Shown piece by piece: positions 49,248 through 57,341 of a stretch of 64,000 nucleotides of DNA (positions are counted from its first letter, which is position 1; each line of letters opens with the position of its first letter). Both the position numbers and the translations under genes were made by a program. The stretch spans positions 33,700 to 97,699 of the forward strand of contig NZ_JXOK01000053.1 of assembly GCF_000830505.1 (NCBI RefSeq), read 5' to 3'. This DNA is from Vibrio mytili. GTDB taxonomy: Bacteria; Pseudomonadota; Gammaproteobacteria; Enterobacterales; Vibrionaceae. The notes beneath the pieces were generated by a model. The model made no database searches, was not told where the DNA came from, and saw only the letters and a program-made list of their open reading frames with translations.

Positions 49248-49764
49248 TCGCTACTCCGGTGTTTTGTGCTGGCGCTTGAGCCCCTTTTTGAACAAAGTCA
49301 GCTAAGTGGTTCAGAGCCGCCTGCATTGCTTTTGGTAACTGCTCTAAGTCAACACTGTCCATTAAATTTTTCACTTCCAAACCGAGCTCGGTATCACCTT
49401 CAATTGATAAGCGACGCTGAAAAAATAAGGTATCAGGATCTTCTTTACGACCAGCAATCAGTACTAAGTCGTTTAGGTTACCACTAAAACTCACGTCTTC
49501 CAGTACAGGTTTATCAGCAACGATCAATTTTTCTTCTTGGTAACTGATATACCAAGCTAAATTCATGTCCTTGATTGCGACTTTTAACCATTTATCCTCA
49601 AGAAACTCAAAATCCCCATCCTCTAACGCTTCTTTAAAGACCATTTTTAGCCCTTCCAATAACGCTTTTCTCTGAATTACTTTTGGTAGAAACTGAACTG
49701 GCGATCGCAAAATTGAAGGTGCATTCTGTACTAGTTGACTGCGAATCTTGTTTAACACACTCAT
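49231..49764 (-). CDS. ubiT: ubiquinone biosynthesis accessory factor UbiT (SCP2 domain)
   Basis: UbiT is a lipid-binding (SCP2) protein needed for oxygen-independent ubiquinone synthesis, where it replaces UbiJ. The N-terminus has LRSPVQFLPKVIQRKALLEG, then the SCP2 core with ISYQEEKLIV, VSFSGNLNDLVLIAGRKEDP and LFFQRRLSIEGDTELGLEV. Length 177 residues. It is divergent from rocS; ubiU and ubiV lie just beyond, so the cluster matches E. coli yhbT/yhbUV but with rocS inserted. Confidence 0.9.
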   Translation of the reverse strand: MSVLNKIRSQLVQNAPSILRSPVQFLPKVIQRKALLEGLKMVFKEALEDGDFEFLEDKWLKVAIKDMNLAWYISYQEEKLIVADKPVLEDVSFSGNLNDLVLIAGRKEDPDTLFFQRRLSIEGDTELGLEVKNLMDSVDLEQLPKAMQAALNHLADFVQKGAQAPAQNTGVANAYSN

Positions 49765-50182
49765 TATCCGTTACTTTGTCATCAGGCTGGTAATAATACG
49801 TAATAGTGAGCGGTTTATCCCTGTTATGTATCAATAAAGTGCTTGTTTCACGTGATAGAGATAAAAGTATGGGTATGATCTCGATTTCAACGTTATAGTC
49901 TCACAGCTTGAGATCATATGCGTTATAACCATACACGATCTTTGGCTGGACATAGAAAGCTAAATACAATCAAGTCAAAACGTTATATTGCGGTCAACTA
50001 TGGTGCGCTAACAGACAAAGTGGCATTAATCTAAGCGGATTACTTTCGTTTAAACGATGAATTAATCGTGCTTTAATATGCAGTTAAATACTTATTTTGC
50101 CTGCTCGTTATGCATAGTATGATTACAGGGATGAATATAAACAGATGAATAATCTGGCTCATTGGAGATCGGTAACCCACTA
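49765..50182. promoter_or_regulatory. divergent region between ubiT and rocS
   Basis: No gene is seen except a possible 12-codon leader frame at 50145-50183. TATGATCTC (49874-49882) and GAGATCATA (49910-49918) are perfect inverted repeats 27 bases apart, containing a smaller TCTCA/TGAGA pair. ACGTTATA occurs twice (near 49890 and 49980). I found no convincing FNR site (TTGAT-N4-ATCAA), though ubiT would be expected to have one; TTGATACATAACAG near 49824-49837 keeps only one half. Confidence 0.45.
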
Positions 50183-52222
50183 ATGCCTTCCCAACAACTA
50201 CAACATTGGTTTGCCAAGCTTACCTCAAATAGCCCATTCTTTTTTGCCATTCTCGATAAAGAGCACAATTATCGAATGGTGAGTGATCGCTACTGTGACA
50301 TTGCAGGACTTAATCACGACGAAATGGTTGGTCTAAACGATAGCCAGGTGCTCGGAGAGCAGTTCTATAAAAAGCTTTTGCCGTATTATCAGCAAGCGTT
50401 CAAAGGGGCTCATGTTGAAGCAGAAGTCACATTAGACGAAACAGAGATAGAGACTAGCCTCCATTTTAGCTTGTCACCTGTTGTGGAACAGGATGAAATC
50501 CAATTGATTATATTTCATGCTGTCGACACGTCTGAAAAGCATATTCTCGTCCGTTCTCTCGAAGAATCAGAAAGCAAGTTCGTAAAGCTGACCCAGCTAT
50601 TACCCGACGGCTTGTTGTTGGTTGAAGATGACATTATTATCTCCGCCAACCCAGCATCAGCCCGATTATTGGGCTTGCAGTCGCCCCATGAGTTACTGGG
50701 TGAGGAATTTTCTCGTCTGTTCATTGATGAAAACAGTAAAAAGGCCTTCAGTCACCGATTAAGCGCGTTGATCTCTGATAAGCCATTTATATGCTTAACC
50801 AGTGCTCGTTGTGGATTTGAACGCAAAATACAATTGCATGCCGATTCGGCGAAAGCAATCGGCACCGAGTCACAAATCGTACTCATCCAAGATGCCGACG
50901 ATAAACCTAAGCTATTGTCCACGACTTCAAAAGAAGATGCCCATATCGACTCATTGACCTCTCAATACAACCGCTTTGGATTTACCAAACGTCTCGAACA
51001 ATTTATAAAAAAGCAAACGCCTCTACTCGTTTTCTATTTGGATATCGACAACTTCAAAAACATCAATGATTCGCTAGGTCATCACATTGGTGACAAAGTC
51101 ATAAAAGAAGTGTCAATGCGACTAGAGCGCTTATTGCCAGAACAAGCCATTATTGGTCACCTAGGTAGCGATGAGTTTGGCATTATTCTTCCCGAGCCTG
51201 AACATCACCGTATCGCAGAGATCGTGTCCGACCAAATCATCACTTTGATCAATCAACCATTTGATTTACAACATTTTAGTAAACGTTTAGCTTGTTCTAT
51301 CGGTAGCGTACGCTATCCAGAGGATGGTCAAGACGCACGTATACTGCTGCAAAATGCAGATACGGCGATGTATGAAGCCAAAGATCGTGGCCGCAATCGT
51401 CTGATAAAATTCAACGATCAGATGAACAAAGAAGCACGAATGCGTTTGTGGTTAGAGATAGAGTTACAAAAAGCGCTGCAAAAAAACGCGTTAGAGGTGT
51501 GGTACCAACCCAAAGTTAATGCGCGCGACTTCAGCATCAACGGCGCAGAAGCATTAGTTCGTTGGAAACATCCTGTCGAAGGCTATATCAGCCCGGGTTC
51601 GTTCATCCCAGTGGCCGAGCGTGCTGGATTGATTGAACATCTTGGGCGAGTCGTCATGCGAGAAGTTTTCAGTACCGTCAAGCGCTGGAAACAACAAGGC
51701 ATACTGCCGGGACGCGTGGCGATTAACTTATCTCCGGAACAATTTGGCAACCCTCAGCTCATTGATTATATGGAAAAGTTACTGCGTTCTACTGAGCTTG
51801 ATCCTAGTTGCATCACCTTTGAGCTTACTGAAAGTGCCGTCATGAGTGATAGTGAACATACTCTGCAGATGGTCAATGCCATAAAGAAACTCGGGTTTAC
51901 TCTGTCTATTGATGACTTTGGCACTGGCTACTCATCACTGTCCTATTTAGCGCGTTTCCCTATTGATGAACTAAAAATAGACCGCGCTTTTATCACTGAT
52001 ATCGACATCTTGCCGAAACAGGTCACAGTGATTGAAAACATCATCAACTTGGGGAAATCGCTCGATTTGACAGTGGTAGCTGAAGGCGTAGAAACTCACC
52101 AACAAGCGGCTTTATTATCAAACCTTCAGTGCCATTCAATTCAGGGCTTTCATTTTTATCGACCTCAACCAAAGCACGAGATCGAAGAGTTGTTCGCACA
52201 AAATCGTCGCCATAAGAATTAA
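50183..52222 (+). CDS. rocS: PAS-GGDEF-EAL c-di-GMP enzyme, RocS-like
   Basis: A 679-residue cytoplasmic protein with two PAS-like segments (to about residues 115 and 245), a GGDEF domain (about 260-415) and an EAL domain (about 430-675). The GGDEF site reads HLGSDEFGII, with serine in the second position and no RxxD inhibitory site before it. The EAL domain has NGAEALVRW, NLSPEQF, ELTESAV, IDDFGTGYSSL, LKIDRAFI and VAEGVET, so all expected metal and catalytic residues are present; it is probably a phosphodiesterase. V. cholerae RocS, at the same place, affects motility and biofilm. I start at ATG 50183; a TTG at 50162 is possible. Confidence 0.88.
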   Translation: MPSQQLQHWFAKLTSNSPFFFAILDKEHNYRMVSDRYCDIAGLNHDEMVGLNDSQVLGEQFYKKLLPYYQQAFKGAHVEAEVTLDETEIETSLHFSLSPVVEQDEIQLIIFHAVDTSEKHILVRSLEESESKFVKLTQLLPDGLLLVEDDIIISANPASARLLGLQSPHELLGEEFSRLFIDENSKKAFSHRLSALISDKPFICLTSARCGFERKIQLHADSAKAIGTESQIVLIQDADDKPKLLSTTSKEDAHIDSLTSQYNRFGFTKRLEQFIKKQTPLLVFYLDIDNFKNINDSLGHHIGDKVIKEVSMRLERLLPEQAIIGHLGSDEFGIILPEPEHHRIAEIVSDQIITLINQPFDLQHFSKRLACSIGSVRYPEDGQDARILLQNADTAMYEAKDRGRNRLIKFNDQMNKEARMRLWLEIELQKALQKNALEVWYQPKVNARDFSINGAEALVRWKHPVEGYISPGSFIPVAERAGLIEHLGRVVMREVFSTVKRWKQQGILPGRVAINLSPEQFGNPQLIDYMEKLLRSTELDPSCITFELTESAVMSDSEHTLQMVNAIKKLGFTLSIDDFGTGYSSLSYLARFPIDELKIDRAFITDIDILPKQVTVIENIINLGKSLDLTVVAEGVETHQQAALLSNLQCHSIQGFHFYRPQPKHEIEELFAQNRRHKN

Positions 52223-52256
52223 TCCACCTACTCTCAAGGGGTAAATGTAGACTTTA

Positions 52257-52281
52257 TTGAGCTAAACCTAACTTAGGTCAA
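52257..52281 (+). promoter_or_regulatory. inverted repeat upstream of ubiU
   Basis: TTGAGCTAA and TTAGGTCAA form an inverted repeat with one mismatch, seven bases apart, 64 bases before the ubiU ATG. The outer TTGA/TCAA halves recall FNR half-sites but the spacing is wrong for FNR. It may be an operator or a small rocS terminator stem. Confidence 0.35.
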
Positions 52282-52344
52282 TTTTGCCGTTCATAATTCT
52301 TCATAAAATGCAGGCACCTTTTTATTCTCTATGATTATGTGCAT

Positions 52345-53358
52345 ATGGAACTCTTGTGTCCTGCGGGTAACTTGCCTGCGTTAAAAACCGCGATCGATTG
52401 CGGTGCAGATGCCGTTTACATCGGCTTCAAAGACGACACTAATGCTCGTCACTTCGCTGGCCTGAATTTTCACGGTAAAAAACTCGAAAAAGCCGTGCAG
52501 TATGTTCATGACCGCAACAAAAAAATCCATGTAGCACTCAACACATTTGCTCATCCAAATGGATTTGAACGTTGGACCAATGCGGTCGATAACGCTGCTG
52601 CGTTGGGGGTTGATGCGCTCATTGTGGCAGACATTGCTGTATTGGATTACGCAGCACGTAAGTATCCTGAACTGGAGCTTCACCTTTCCGTACAAGCCTC
52701 AGCAACCAACGTTGCTACCGTGAACTTCTACAAACAGAACTTCAACGTGAAACGCGTCGTTCTACCGCGTGTTCTCTCGATCCATCAGGTCAAACAACTG
52801 TCACGGAATGTTCCTGAAGATGTTGAATTAGAGGTGTTTGCGTTCGGTAGCCTATGTATTATGTCTGAAGGACGCTGTTATTTATCCTCGTACATGACGG
52901 GGGAGTCTCCAAACACCGTCGGTGCCTGCTCACCTGCGAAGTACGTCCGCTGGCAAGAAACCGAGCAAGGCCTCGAATCTCGCCTAAATAATATTTTGAT
53001 TGATAAATACAGTGCAGGGGAAAACGCGGGTTACCCTACGCTGTGCAAAGGTCGTTTTGAAGCGCAAATCGATGGTGATAAAAAGCGCTACCACGCGTTA
53101 GAAGAGCCCACCAGTTTAAACACATTGTCTATGCTTCCTGAACTTTTTGCCGCCAATGTTGCATCGGTAAAAATAGAAGGTCGCCAACGCAGCCCAGCCT
53201 ATGTAGAGCAAGTTACTCGCACTTGGCGCGCCGCGATTGATCGTTACCAAGCAAATCCAGAAGTTTACCAAGTCGAAGCGGCTTGGGATGCCGCACTGGC
53301 TAACGTTTCTGAAGGTACGCAAACCACGTTGGGTGCTTATCACCGTAAATGGCAGTAG
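52345..53358 (+). CDS. ubiU: UbiU, U32-family protein of oxygen-independent ubiquinone synthesis
   Basis: UbiU, with UbiV, hydroxylates ubiquinone precursors without oxygen; each holds a 4Fe-4S cluster. Full-length identity to the E. coli protein is obvious: MELLCPAGNLPALKTAIDCG, KDDTNARHFAGLNF, GSLCIMSEGRCYLSSY, VGACSPAKYVRW, GYPTLCKGRF and EGTQTTLGAYHRKWQ. The four cluster cysteines are those in SLCIM, GRCYL, GACSP and TLCKG. I start at ATG 52345 (not the GTG at 52339), giving 337 residues. ubiV follows, its possible starts touching the ubiU stop. Confidence 0.96.
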   Translation: MELLCPAGNLPALKTAIDCGADAVYIGFKDDTNARHFAGLNFHGKKLEKAVQYVHDRNKKIHVALNTFAHPNGFERWTNAVDNAAALGVDALIVADIAVLDYAARKYPELELHLSVQASATNVATVNFYKQNFNVKRVVLPRVLSIHQVKQLSRNVPEDVELEVFAFGSLCIMSEGRCYLSSYMTGESPNTVGACSPAKYVRWQETEQGLESRLNNILIDKYSAGENAGYPTLCKGRFEAQIDGDKKRYHALEEPTSLNTLSMLPELFAANVASVKIEGRQRSPAYVEQVTRTWRAAIDRYQANPEVYQVEAAWDAALANVSEGTQTTLGAYHRKWQ

Positions 53359-53378
53359 AGATTAAGATGGAAAACTCA

Positions 53379-54257
53379 ATGAAATATGCACTTGGCCCAC
53401 TGCTGTACTTCTGGCCAAAACAAGATATCGAAGCATTTTACTTACAAGCGAAAGAAAGCTCGGCAGACATCATCTACCTAGGTGAAACCGTTTGTTCAAA
53501 ACGCCGTGAGATGAAACCTGCCCATTGGTTCGATATTGCCAAAGACCTGTCTGCATCCGGTAAGCAAGTCGTTCTTTCCACCATGGCGCTGTTAGAAGCA
53601 CCGAGCGAAGTTAACATCATGAAGAAGTACATCGATAATGGTGACTTCGCGATTGAAGCAAATGACGTTTCTGCAGTTCAACTGGCGTCTGAACACAAAG
53701 TCCCATTTGTCGTTGGCCCAGCAATTAACACTTACAACGCGCACACTTTGAACTTATTTTTGAAACAAGGAATGACTCGTTGGTGTATGCCTGTCGAGCT
53801 ATCTCGTGAATGGCTAAGTGAGACTCTGGCGCAATGTGAAGATCTAGGTATTCGCAACAAATTCGAAGTCGAAGTCTTTAGCCACGGCTATTTGCCCTTA
53901 GCCTACTCTGCTCGCTGCTTCACTGCACGCGCAGAAAATAAAGCAAAGGACGACTGCGAAACGTGCTGCATTAAGTACCCAACAGGAATACAAGTATGCA
54001 GCCAAGAGGGACAAGAAGTCTTCAACCTGAATGGCATTCAAACCCAATCGGGTTACTGCTACAACCTGATCAACGATCTGCCAAGCATGCAAGGCCTGGT
54101 TGATGTCGTTCGCTTGAGTCCGTTAGGCGTAAGTACCTTCTCGGAATTGGATCGCTTCCGCTCTAACGAGCAAGGTTCAAACCCTGACAAACTAGCAAGC
54201 CGCCAATGTAACGGCTACTGGCATCAACTGGCTGGCTTAGAAGTGAAGAACATTTAA
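53379..54257 (+). CDS. ubiV: UbiV, U32-family protein of oxygen-independent ubiquinone synthesis
   Basis: Partner of UbiU in the oxygen-independent hydroxylation steps. The cluster cysteines are seen in SARCFTARAENKAKDDCETC and the following CIKYP, with another in GETVCSKRRE. Other identical stretches are IRNKFEVEVFSHGYLPLAYS and SPLGVSTFSELDRFRSNEQG. I start at ATG 53379 (MKYALGPLL), as in E. coli, giving 292 residues; upstream in-frame ATGs at 53367 and 53349 exist, the last overlapping ubiU. A terminator follows. Confidence 0.95.
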   Translation: MKYALGPLLYFWPKQDIEAFYLQAKESSADIIYLGETVCSKRREMKPAHWFDIAKDLSASGKQVVLSTMALLEAPSEVNIMKKYIDNGDFAIEANDVSAVQLASEHKVPFVVGPAINTYNAHTLNLFLKQGMTRWCMPVELSREWLSETLAQCEDLGIRNKFEVEVFSHGYLPLAYSARCFTARAENKAKDDCETCCIKYPTGIQVCSQEGQEVFNLNGIQTQSGYCYNLINDLPSMQGLVDVVRLSPLGVSTFSELDRFRSNEQGSNPDKLASRQCNGYWHQLAGLEVKNI

Positions 54258-54273
54258 CTCTTCCGACAAAACA

Positions 54274-54299
54274 AAAGCGAGGCCCTAGCCTCGCTTTTC
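54274..54299. terminator. terminator after ubiV
   Basis: AAAAGCGAGG pairs perfectly with CCTCGCTTTT around a six-base loop, followed by CTG. It stands between the converging ends of ubiV (54257) and the MATE gene (54316), and can serve both. Confidence 0.9.
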
Positions 54300-54315
54300 T
54301 GTTTTTACTGCCAAA

Positions 54316-55662
54316 TTAAGACGTTTGCGTACTCGGTTCTATCGGTCTCTCCACCATCAGCTTTTTGATGTCACGCCAAAGCATACTCATCACAACCAGA
54401 CTTAACGCAATATTAGATAGCGGGAACGCAATCCAAATGCCTGTCACACCCAACAGTTTTGGCATGATGAACAAGAACGGCAGTTGAATAAGCATGTTCC
54501 CCACCGTCACAAACATCGCCTTACTGCCTTTGTTGACTGATTGATAGTAAGCCCCAGCGACGACCAAGAAACCATCAAGGAACAGTGCGAACATGTGGAG
54601 ACGAATTCCCACCACAGTACTTTCGATAAGCTGTGGATCTGCATCGTTAAAGACGGATACAAGCTGATACGGGAAAAGATTCATCAACACCACGAACACG
54701 ACACCACCTAAAACCGATGTCCCCATCGCGATTTGTAGCAACTTACGAATGTTATCCTGATTTCGTGCGCCATGGTTGTAGCTCACTAACGGCTGCATAC
54801 CACTGGCAATGCCTTCCGCCACGAGATAATAGACCGTCACGATGTAACCTAAAATAGCGTAAGCGCCGATCAACAGCGGGCTGCCGTATTGAGCGAACAA
54901 CGCATTGTGCAGAGCCACCATCGTCGAGCCATAAGCGTACATAAAAAAGCTGGATGTACCGATAAGCACAATTTTAGGAATAGCATCAAATTGCACGTTC
55001 AAATCTCTAACTGTCAGACGTAACTTCGCTTTAGAAGAGAAGAAGTAACCGACACCTAACACGGTGACAACCATCTGTGCCAATGCGGTCGCAATAGCCG
55101 CCCCTGTTAGCTCCCAGTTCAACCAAGCAATGAAAACATAGTCCAATACAATGTTAATGATTGCGCCTATCACCATCAGAATCGTGGCTAAGCTAGGGTT
55201 GTTGTCGTTACGCAGTAAAAATGGAACCGCAATAGAGCCAAGTGAAAAGATGCACGCAATGATGAGTATCTCGATATATTGCAAACCTAACTCGAACACT
55301 CGCCCCTGAGCACCTTGCCAGCGAACAAAGTCATCTGCAAAGAAAAACAGAACCGTTGAGACAATAGGCATCAGAGTCAACAGAAACAGCAAGCCCGTCG
55401 TTAAGATCCGTTTCGCTCCTTGTTGATCTTTCTCTCCTTGCTTGATGGAAGTTAGGGCTCCCGTCCCCACGCCGACCATCATCCCTATGCCCAGAATGCT
55501 ACCAATCACAGGCCAAGCGACGTTAATACCTGCTAATCCATCAGCACCAACATAACGGCCAATAAAAATACCATCAACGACTTGATACAATCCGTTAACC
55601 AACATGGCTGCTACAGTTGGAATGGTATATTTCCAAAACTGTTTATAAATGGATTTCTGCAT
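54316..55662 (-). CDS. MATE-family multidrug efflux pump
   Basis: An inner-membrane antiporter of 448 residues with about 12 helices in two halves. MATE signs include the FWKYTIPTVAAMLVNGLYQV segment with DGIFIGRYVGADGLAGINVA near residue 30, and the matching second-half AEGIASGMQPLVSYNHGARN near residue 270. I start at ATG 55662 (MQKSIYKQF). Two near-identical 19-base operator-like sites lie directly before it, between it and the MarR gene, so the MarR protein is the likely repressor. Substrates cannot be told; sodium or proton coupling is open. Confidence 0.9.
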   Translation of the reverse strand: MQKSIYKQFWKYTIPTVAAMLVNGLYQVVDGIFIGRYVGADGLAGINVAWPVIGSILGIGMMVGVGTGALTSIKQGEKDQQGAKRILTTGLLFLLTLMPIVSTVLFFFADDFVRWQGAQGRVFELGLQYIEILIIACIFSLGSIAVPFLLRNDNNPSLATILMVIGAIINIVLDYVFIAWLNWELTGAAIATALAQMVVTVLGVGYFFSSKAKLRLTVRDLNVQFDAIPKIVLIGTSSFFMYAYGSTMVALHNALFAQYGSPLLIGAYAILGYIVTVYYLVAEGIASGMQPLVSYNHGARNQDNIRKLLQIAMGTSVLGGVVFVVLMNLFPYQLVSVFNDADPQLIESTVVGIRLHMFALFLDGFLVVAGAYYQSVNKGSKAMFVTVGNMLIQLPFLFIMPKLLGVTGIWIAFPLSNIALSLVVMSMLWRDIKKLMVERPIEPSTQTS

Positions 55663-55674
55663 GATTCTCACCAA

Positions 55675-55714
55675 TAGTTAGCAAGGCTAATTAAATAGTT
55701 AGCAAGACTAACTA
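55675..55714. promoter_or_regulatory. two tandem MarR operators before the MATE gene
   Basis: TAGTTAGCAAGGCTAATTA (55675-55693) and TAGTTAGCAAGACTAACTA (55696-55714) are copies of one imperfect palindrome, 21 bases apart (two helical turns). A third, more perfect copy precedes marR at 56169-56187. Confidence 0.85.
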
Positions 55715-55740
55715 AATAGTTAAATAAATGATTTTTATAA

Positions 55741-56154
55741 TTAGTTACTCAGCGCTTTATTGAGTAACGACTGTAATTGTTTGGATTCTTGCTCGTTTAG
55801 CTTTAGCATCATTTGATCCGAAATATCCTTATAAACAATTTGTTCTAACGACATTTTTTCAGCGACATCTTCCGTCAGCAGAACACGCTTTGCGCGAGCG
55901 TCTTCATTGCAAGTAATGCGCTTCACTAACCCTTTCTTTTCTAAACGTACCACCATGTTGGAGGCAGAAGGTTTGGTTACCTGTAACTCGTTAGCAAGAT
56001 CAGTAATGCGAACGCCTTCAGGAAACACCTGAATCACGCGTAAATAATCAAATTCGTTAAAGCTAAGATGAGACAATGGATCTTCCTTCGCGTAAACACG
56101 CCAAGCTTTGGCGCAGAAACGTTCCAAATCGATCAAACTTTTTTCTAAAGCCAT
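55741..56154 (-). CDS. MarR-family transcriptional regulator
   Basis: A 137-residue winged-helix repressor. The DNA-recognition helix is ITDLANELQVTKPSASNMVV near residue 50, and the wing KRITCNEDARAKRVLLTEDV with the usual DxRxxxV-like pattern. It lies upstream of the MATE pump gene on the same strand. Operator copies before both genes point to autorepression and pump control, relieved by an unknown ligand. Confidence 0.9.
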   Translation of the reverse strand: MALEKSLIDLERFCAKAWRVYAKEDPLSHLSFNEFDYLRVIQVFPEGVRITDLANELQVTKPSASNMVVRLEKKGLVKRITCNEDARAKRVLLTEDVAEKMSLEQIVYKDISDQMMLKLNEQESKQLQSLLNKALSN

Positions 56155-56168
56155 AAATGCTCACCATT

Positions 56169-56187
56169 TAGTTAGCAGAGCTAACTA
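56169..56187. promoter_or_regulatory. MarR operator before marR
   Basis: TAGTTAGCAGAGCTAACTA is a perfect palindrome of two eight-base arms (TAGTTAGC/GCTAACTA) around AGA, 15 bases before the marR ATG. It matches the two sites before the MATE gene. Confidence 0.88.
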
Positions 56188-56223
56188 TTCTAAAACGAGT
56201 TCTCTCAATCATCAAGCGTAAAA

Positions 56224-56247
56224 AAAGCCGCTAATGGAAGCGGCTTT
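56224..56247 (-). terminator. nlpI terminator
   Basis: AAAGCCGCT pairs perfectly with AGCGGCTTT around a six-base loop, four bases after the nlpI stop. On the minus strand a T run of six follows. Confidence 0.88.
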
Positions 56248-56251
56248 ATCA

Positions 56252-57172
56252 TTATTGCTGTTCTTGTTGGTCAGCGTCGTTTTGCTGATCCATTCTTTCT
56301 TGCTGAAGCTGCTCATAGATCTGCGTTAGCTCTAAGAATGAGTAACGGTGTTCCACGTAATCGTACACATTAAACGAGATGGCGAGTTTGTACAGTGAGA
56401 TTGCACTGGCTAAGTCGCCTTCAATTTGATTGCGTTTTGCTAAATAAAAGTAAGTTTCCGTCAGGCGCTCGGCAAGACGGTAATTCTCGCGCGTGCCATC
56501 CATGATGACTTTTAACGCATGTTCATCAGACACATCGCGCAACATGATAGCAACGAGAACCCATCCCCATTCTTCACTCCGATCACGACGATATCTTTTC
56601 TCAAGATTCGCTTTCGCCTGTTCTGGGTTTTCTTCCGCTTCAATAATGTACAACCATAATGCCCGGAAAGGATCACTGGGCATCTCTTGGTAGTGTTTCG
56701 TCATGTCTTCCAGCGCCAGATCATTTCTTCCACCATAGTACAAAGCGATCGCTCGGTTGCGCTCCGCGTAGGTATTTTCTGGGGCCAATTCTATCGTTGA
56801 GTCAAAGGCTTCGTATGCGGCATCGAACTCTCCAACTTGGGTAAAATACACCCCTAATAAATTAAAGATATCCGGTTGAGCAGGATTCAATTGCAAAGAT
56901 TGGTTGAAGTCCAAACGAGCGAGATCTCTCAAACCAACACTGTCGTAGTAATTGCCTCTTTCATAATGCATTTTCGCGCGCACCTCATCACTAAGATCCG
57001 GGCGTTGCAACAACTGAGATAAACGTGCGATCTGCACTTCTTGCTGAATACTAGGCTGGAGTGAGACCGCCATAGGTGGGTAGATCCACTGAGGCGAAGA
57101 CTGTTGAGCGGAATTTACACACCCGGTTAACGCGATCACAATAAATAGACTGGCGGTTTGAAACCATTTCAC
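56252..57172 (-). CDS. nlpI: lipoprotein NlpI (TPR protein)
   Basis: NlpI is an outer-membrane lipoprotein with TPR repeats that acts as an adaptor for peptidoglycan hydrolases and proteases. The signal peptide ends in ALTGC, the lipidated cysteine at residue 18. TPR units run from about residue 60 (LSDEVRAKMHYERGNYYDSV) to 150, with FNLLGVYFTQVGEFDAAYEA. The start is GTG at 57172, with AGGAG upstream. Length 306 residues. It follows pnp on the same strand, as in E. coli. The C-terminus ends in a glutamine-rich tail. Confidence 0.93.
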   Translation of the reverse strand: MKWFQTASLFIVIALTGCVNSAQQSSPQWIYPPMAVSLQPSIQQEVQIARLSQLLQRPDLSDEVRAKMHYERGNYYDSVGLRDLARLDFNQSLQLNPAQPDIFNLLGVYFTQVGEFDAAYEAFDSTIELAPENTYAERNRAIALYYGGRNDLALEDMTKHYQEMPSDPFRALWLYIIEAEENPEQAKANLEKRYRRDRSEEWGWVLVAIMLRDVSDEHALKVIMDGTRENYRLAERLTETYFYLAKRNQIEGDLASAISLYKLAISFNVYDYVEHRYSFLELTQIYEQLQQERMDQQNDADQQEQQ

Positions 57173-57257
57173 TAATTGATACTCCTGTTTGAGCCGCTCC
57201 GGGCCTGCTTCTCTTATGCACTATAGGATACTCAGCCTAAACATCTAGAAACAAACC

Positions 57258-57282
57258 AAAAAAAAGGGAGCAAAATGCTCCC
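57258..57282 (-). terminator. pnp terminator
   Basis: GGGAGC and GCTCCC pair around five bases; on the minus strand eight T residues follow. It lies 60 bases after the pnp stop, so nlpI is probably reached by read-through or its own promoter. Confidence 0.9.
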
Positions 57283-57341
57283 CTGTTATAGCATGCTTTC
57301 CATCTCATACGCTAATAAAAGACGGAAAGGCTATCTGTCGA

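Noticed and set aside
49765..50182. FNR box for ubiT
   Set aside because: Only one half-site (TTGAT) is kept; the partner half does not match.
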